From Acidobacteriaceae bacterium (GTDB lineage: Bacteria > Acidobacteriota > Vicinamibacteria > Vicinamibacterales > CAVVIG01): a stretch of DNA of 9,199 bases. Below the pieces are notes generated by a model. It did not search any database and was not told where the DNA came from. It saw only the letters and a program-made list of their open reading frames with translations. This document shows positions 7,502 through 9,199 of the stretch, piece by piece (the first letter of the stretch is position 1; the number at the start of each line of letters is the position of its first letter). The stretch covers positions 1 through 9,199 of the forward strand of contig JAISPN010000228.1 of the NCBI GenBank assembly GCA_031274845.1. The letters are read 5' to 3'. Made by a program: the position numbers and the translations under genes.

Positions 7502-7514
7502 AGGAGGCGTTATT
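7501..7514 (+). promoter_or_regulatory. strong Shine-Dalgarno leading to a probable ATT start codon
   Basis: GAGGAGG (7501-7507) starts on the last base of the pump's TAG stop. The downstream reading frame has no ATG, GTG or TTG from the pump's last codons until a GTG at 7590, inside the first membrane helix. The only plausible initiator at normal spacing in that frame is ATT at 7512, four bases after the GAGGAGG. ATT is a rare but known initiator (E. coli infC, pcnB). Confidence 0.55.
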
Positions 7515-9199
7515 ACGTACCAGGCATCATCCGCGCAGCAGACGCGAGCGCTCATCACGCTCATTGCCGTCGTCGCTGCGCAGGTCGCGGTGAGCGCCGC
7601 CTTCGCTGTCTATTTTTCCTGGCGTTTTACTCCGTGGGGGCTTTCTCCCCTCGACTACCGCTTTCAACTCTTTCACGTGTCGCTTGTGGTTGCGGCGCTG
7701 TTCGCGAGCGGGATCGTCATAGGCATCATGGTCCGCGCCTCGTGGTTGCGGCATCGGTGGCGCCGGAGCGTCGGTGCCGGTCTGTGCGGCCTTGCCGCTG
7801 TGCTGCTCGTATTGCTCTACGCGGCCAACATCACGAGCAACACCCTTTGGCAGGAGAACATCTCTGCCGACATGATCGCCGACTATGGACCCTGGGTGGT
7901 CGGCATCGGCAACGACGCGCCTCCGCTCTCGCCGGGGATCTATTTGTGTCTGGCGATCGGCGTGGCAGGGGTCGTTGCGTTGTTTGTCGCGTGGTCCGAT
8001 CGCTTTACGTGCGCATTCGAATCGCTGGTGTATCCCGGCGGGCGTTACAGTCTGTTCAGCACGCCGCGGCGGACGCGGGTGTCTGTGGCCGCACTGTGCC
8101 TATGTGCCGCCGGTCTCGGCGTGACGCTGACCGTCCTCGCGCGACAGTTGAGAGCTGAGGGCGTTCTGCATCGCGATCCTGTCGTGGCGCTTTTCCGGCC
8201 GCAGAAGGAGAAAGCGCAATTTGGCTGGTATGTGGCGTTTGAGAATCAGCAGAAGCGCGTCGCCAGCGAGCGCGAGGCCTACCGGCAACTCCACCAGGCC
8301 GCCGATCGTAATGTCATCATCGTCATCGCCGATTCACTGCGCGCCGATCACATGGGCGTCTACGGGTATGAACTCCCGACGACACCTTTTCTCTCTCGAC
8401 TGGCTGATGAAGGGCGGCTTTTGAAAGTCGATCGTGCGTTCTCCGCGTGCTCGGTGTCGCCGTGTGGCATTCTCAGTACGATGTCGGGCAGGCTCATTGC
8501 GGGTGTCGAGTTTGGCTACAAGATTTTCGACCTCTTGCACGACGTCGGCTACCAGTCGTATTTCGTGCTCGGCGGCCGTCACGATTGGCTGGGCCTTCGC
8601 AGCGCGTATGGCTACGAGCAGGCGCTCTATCTCGATGGGGCTGACGCGGCGCCGTACGACTCGAACGACGATCGCGCGGTGCTCGCGGGGCTGGATCGTC
8701 TTCCCGCGAACGAGCACGACCGCTCGTTCTTCTACATCCACTTGATGTCCACGCATTTTGTAGGCACGAGATGGCCAGAGTTCGCGCGCTTTACACCGAA
8801 CGACGTGCGGATCGGATGGTTTGGCGCCGTGAGCGCCGACGATCGTCAGAAGTGGGTGAACCACTACGACAACGGCGTGCTTCAGGCGGACGCGATCATC
8901 GAGCGTCTTTTTGCGAAGCTCGATGCGCTGGGATATTTACGCAACAGCATGGTGGTGATTCTGGCCGACCATGGCGACGCGCTGGGTGAGCGCGGCGCGT
9001 CCAGCTATCTCCACGGCGATCTGTTCTATCAGGAAGCGGTGCACATCCCGCTCTTGATCTACGACGATCCGGGCGTGACGTATCGCAACCTGCAGTTCGC
9101 CTCGCAGATCGACGTGGCGCCGACCATCGCCAGCCGGCTGCACCTGAAAGTGCCGGACGCCTGGACGGGGATGTCGCTGCTCGATCCGCCGGCCGATCG
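7512..9199 (+). CDS. EptA/CptA-like membrane transferase (sulfatase fold), 3' end cut by window edge
   Basis: At least 562 residues, open to the right edge. About five membrane segments (13-35, 56-74, 87-105, 142-161, 190-210) precede a periplasmic alkaline-phosphatase/sulfatase-fold domain (PF00884), the layout of EptA and LtaS. Motifs: NVIIVIADSLRADHMGVYGY with metal ligand D274; IHLMSTHFVG..WPEFARFTPND around H415, which resembles the LHxMGSHGPxYxxRYPxxFxxFxP block of phosphoethanolamine transferases; YDNGVLQADAI; and ADHGDALGERG (D486, H487) followed by YLHG (H501). The nucleophile loop (311-326) reads SACSVSPCG..STMSG; S314 or S316 is the likely nucleophile by distance from D274, and the CxPxR sulfatase signature is absent. 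By family it would move a phospho-alcohol group such as phosphoethanolamine onto a periplasmic lipid or glycan; donor and acceptor are unknown. It is co-transcribed with the pump by spacing (10 bp). The start is probably ATT. Confidence 0.82.
   Translation, partial: MTYQASSAQQTRALITLIAVVAAQVAVSAAFAVYFSWRFTPWGLSPLDYRFQLFHVSLVVAALFASGIVIGIMVRASWLRHRWRRSVGAGLCGLAAVLLVLLYAANITSNTLWQENISADMIADYGPWVVGIGNDAPPLSPGIYLCLAIGVAGVVALFVAWSDRFTCAFESLVYPGGRYSLFSTPRRTRVSVAALCLCAAGLGVTLTVLARQLRAEGVLHRDPVVALFRPQKEKAQFGWYVAFENQQKRVASEREAYRQLHQAADRNVIIVIADSLRADHMGVYGYELPTTPFLSRLADEGRLLKVDRAFSACSVSPCGILSTMSGRLIAGVEFGYKIFDLLHDVGYQSYFVLGGRHDWLGLRSAYGYEQALYLDGADAAPYDSNDDRAVLAGLDRLPANEHDRSFFYIHLMSTHFVGTRWPEFARFTPNDVRIGWFGAVSADDRQKWVNHYDNGVLQADAIIERLFAKLDALGYLRNSMVVILADHGDALGERGASSYLHGDLFYQEAVHIPLLIYDDPGVTYRNLQFASQIDVAPTIASRLHLKVPDAWTGMSLLDPPAD

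Noticed and set aside
7590..7592. GTG as an alternative start for the EptA-like gene.
   Set aside because: It would remove most of the first membrane helix and has no good Shine-Dalgarno, while a strong one sits upstream at 7501-7507.
7634..8158. Plus-strand 174-codon frame in the region of the transferase N-terminus.
   Set aside because: The product is Arg/Cys-rich without membrane segments, whereas the other frame gives five hydrophobic helices continuous with the catalytic domain.
7512..9199. Annotation as an arylsulfatase.
   Set aside because: The formylglycine signature CxPxR is missing, and the five-helix N-terminus with the IHLMSTHFVG and DHGDALGERG blocks fits the EptA/LtaS-type transferases better.

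Overview
The window reads as a chromosomal piece of a GC-rich, Gram-negative (diderm) bacterium. The diderm call rests on a complete inner-membrane RND pump with a lipoprotein-type adaptor, and on a periplasm-facing EptA/LtaS-type transferase. The mix of a LytS-type kinase, a membrane-fused amidohydrolase, Gly/Arg-rich low-complexity tracts and mixed GTG/ATG starts would fit Acidobacteriota (for example Vicinamibacteria) or a similar phylum. That placement is an impression, not a demonstration. I see no tRNA, rRNA, CRISPR array, IS element, integrase or phage gene.

Layout: two divergent transcription units are separated by an intergenic region of about 490 bp. To the left, on the minus strand, an amidohydrolase with five predicted membrane segments (885-2579) overlaps by 4 bp (ATGA) a LytS/YehU-type sensor histidine kinase that runs off the left edge (1-888). 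To the right, on the plus strand, an RND membrane-fusion protein (3069-4373) overlaps by 4 bp an AcrB/HAE1-type RND transporter (4370-7501). Ten bases later comes an EptA/CptA-like sulfatase-fold membrane transferase (7512 to beyond the right edge), whose Shine-Dalgarno begins on the last base of the pump's stop codon. No outer-membrane TolC-type channel gene is in view.

The most interesting site is upstream of the amidohydrolase. It is a compact array (2621-2684) with two perfect 10-bp direct repeats exactly 20 bp apart, an inverted copy and a degenerate fourth copy. Read on the minus strand, the repeat core is ACCGCTC(A/G). This fits the motif ACC(G/A)CT(C/T)A that I recall for the LytTR response regulator YehT/BtsR of E. 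coli, the natural partner class of YehU/BtsS-type kinases such as the one encoded here. This suggests an autoregulated amidohydrolase-kinase-(LytTR regulator) operon, with the regulator expected just left of the window.

Working model (inference): the left unit senses and hydrolyses an extracytoplasmic amide-, peptide- or lactone-like compound. The right unit pairs efflux with modification of a periplasmic lipid or glycan. Whether the two units share regulation is open; only one imperfect single copy of the left motif occurs near the pump promoter.
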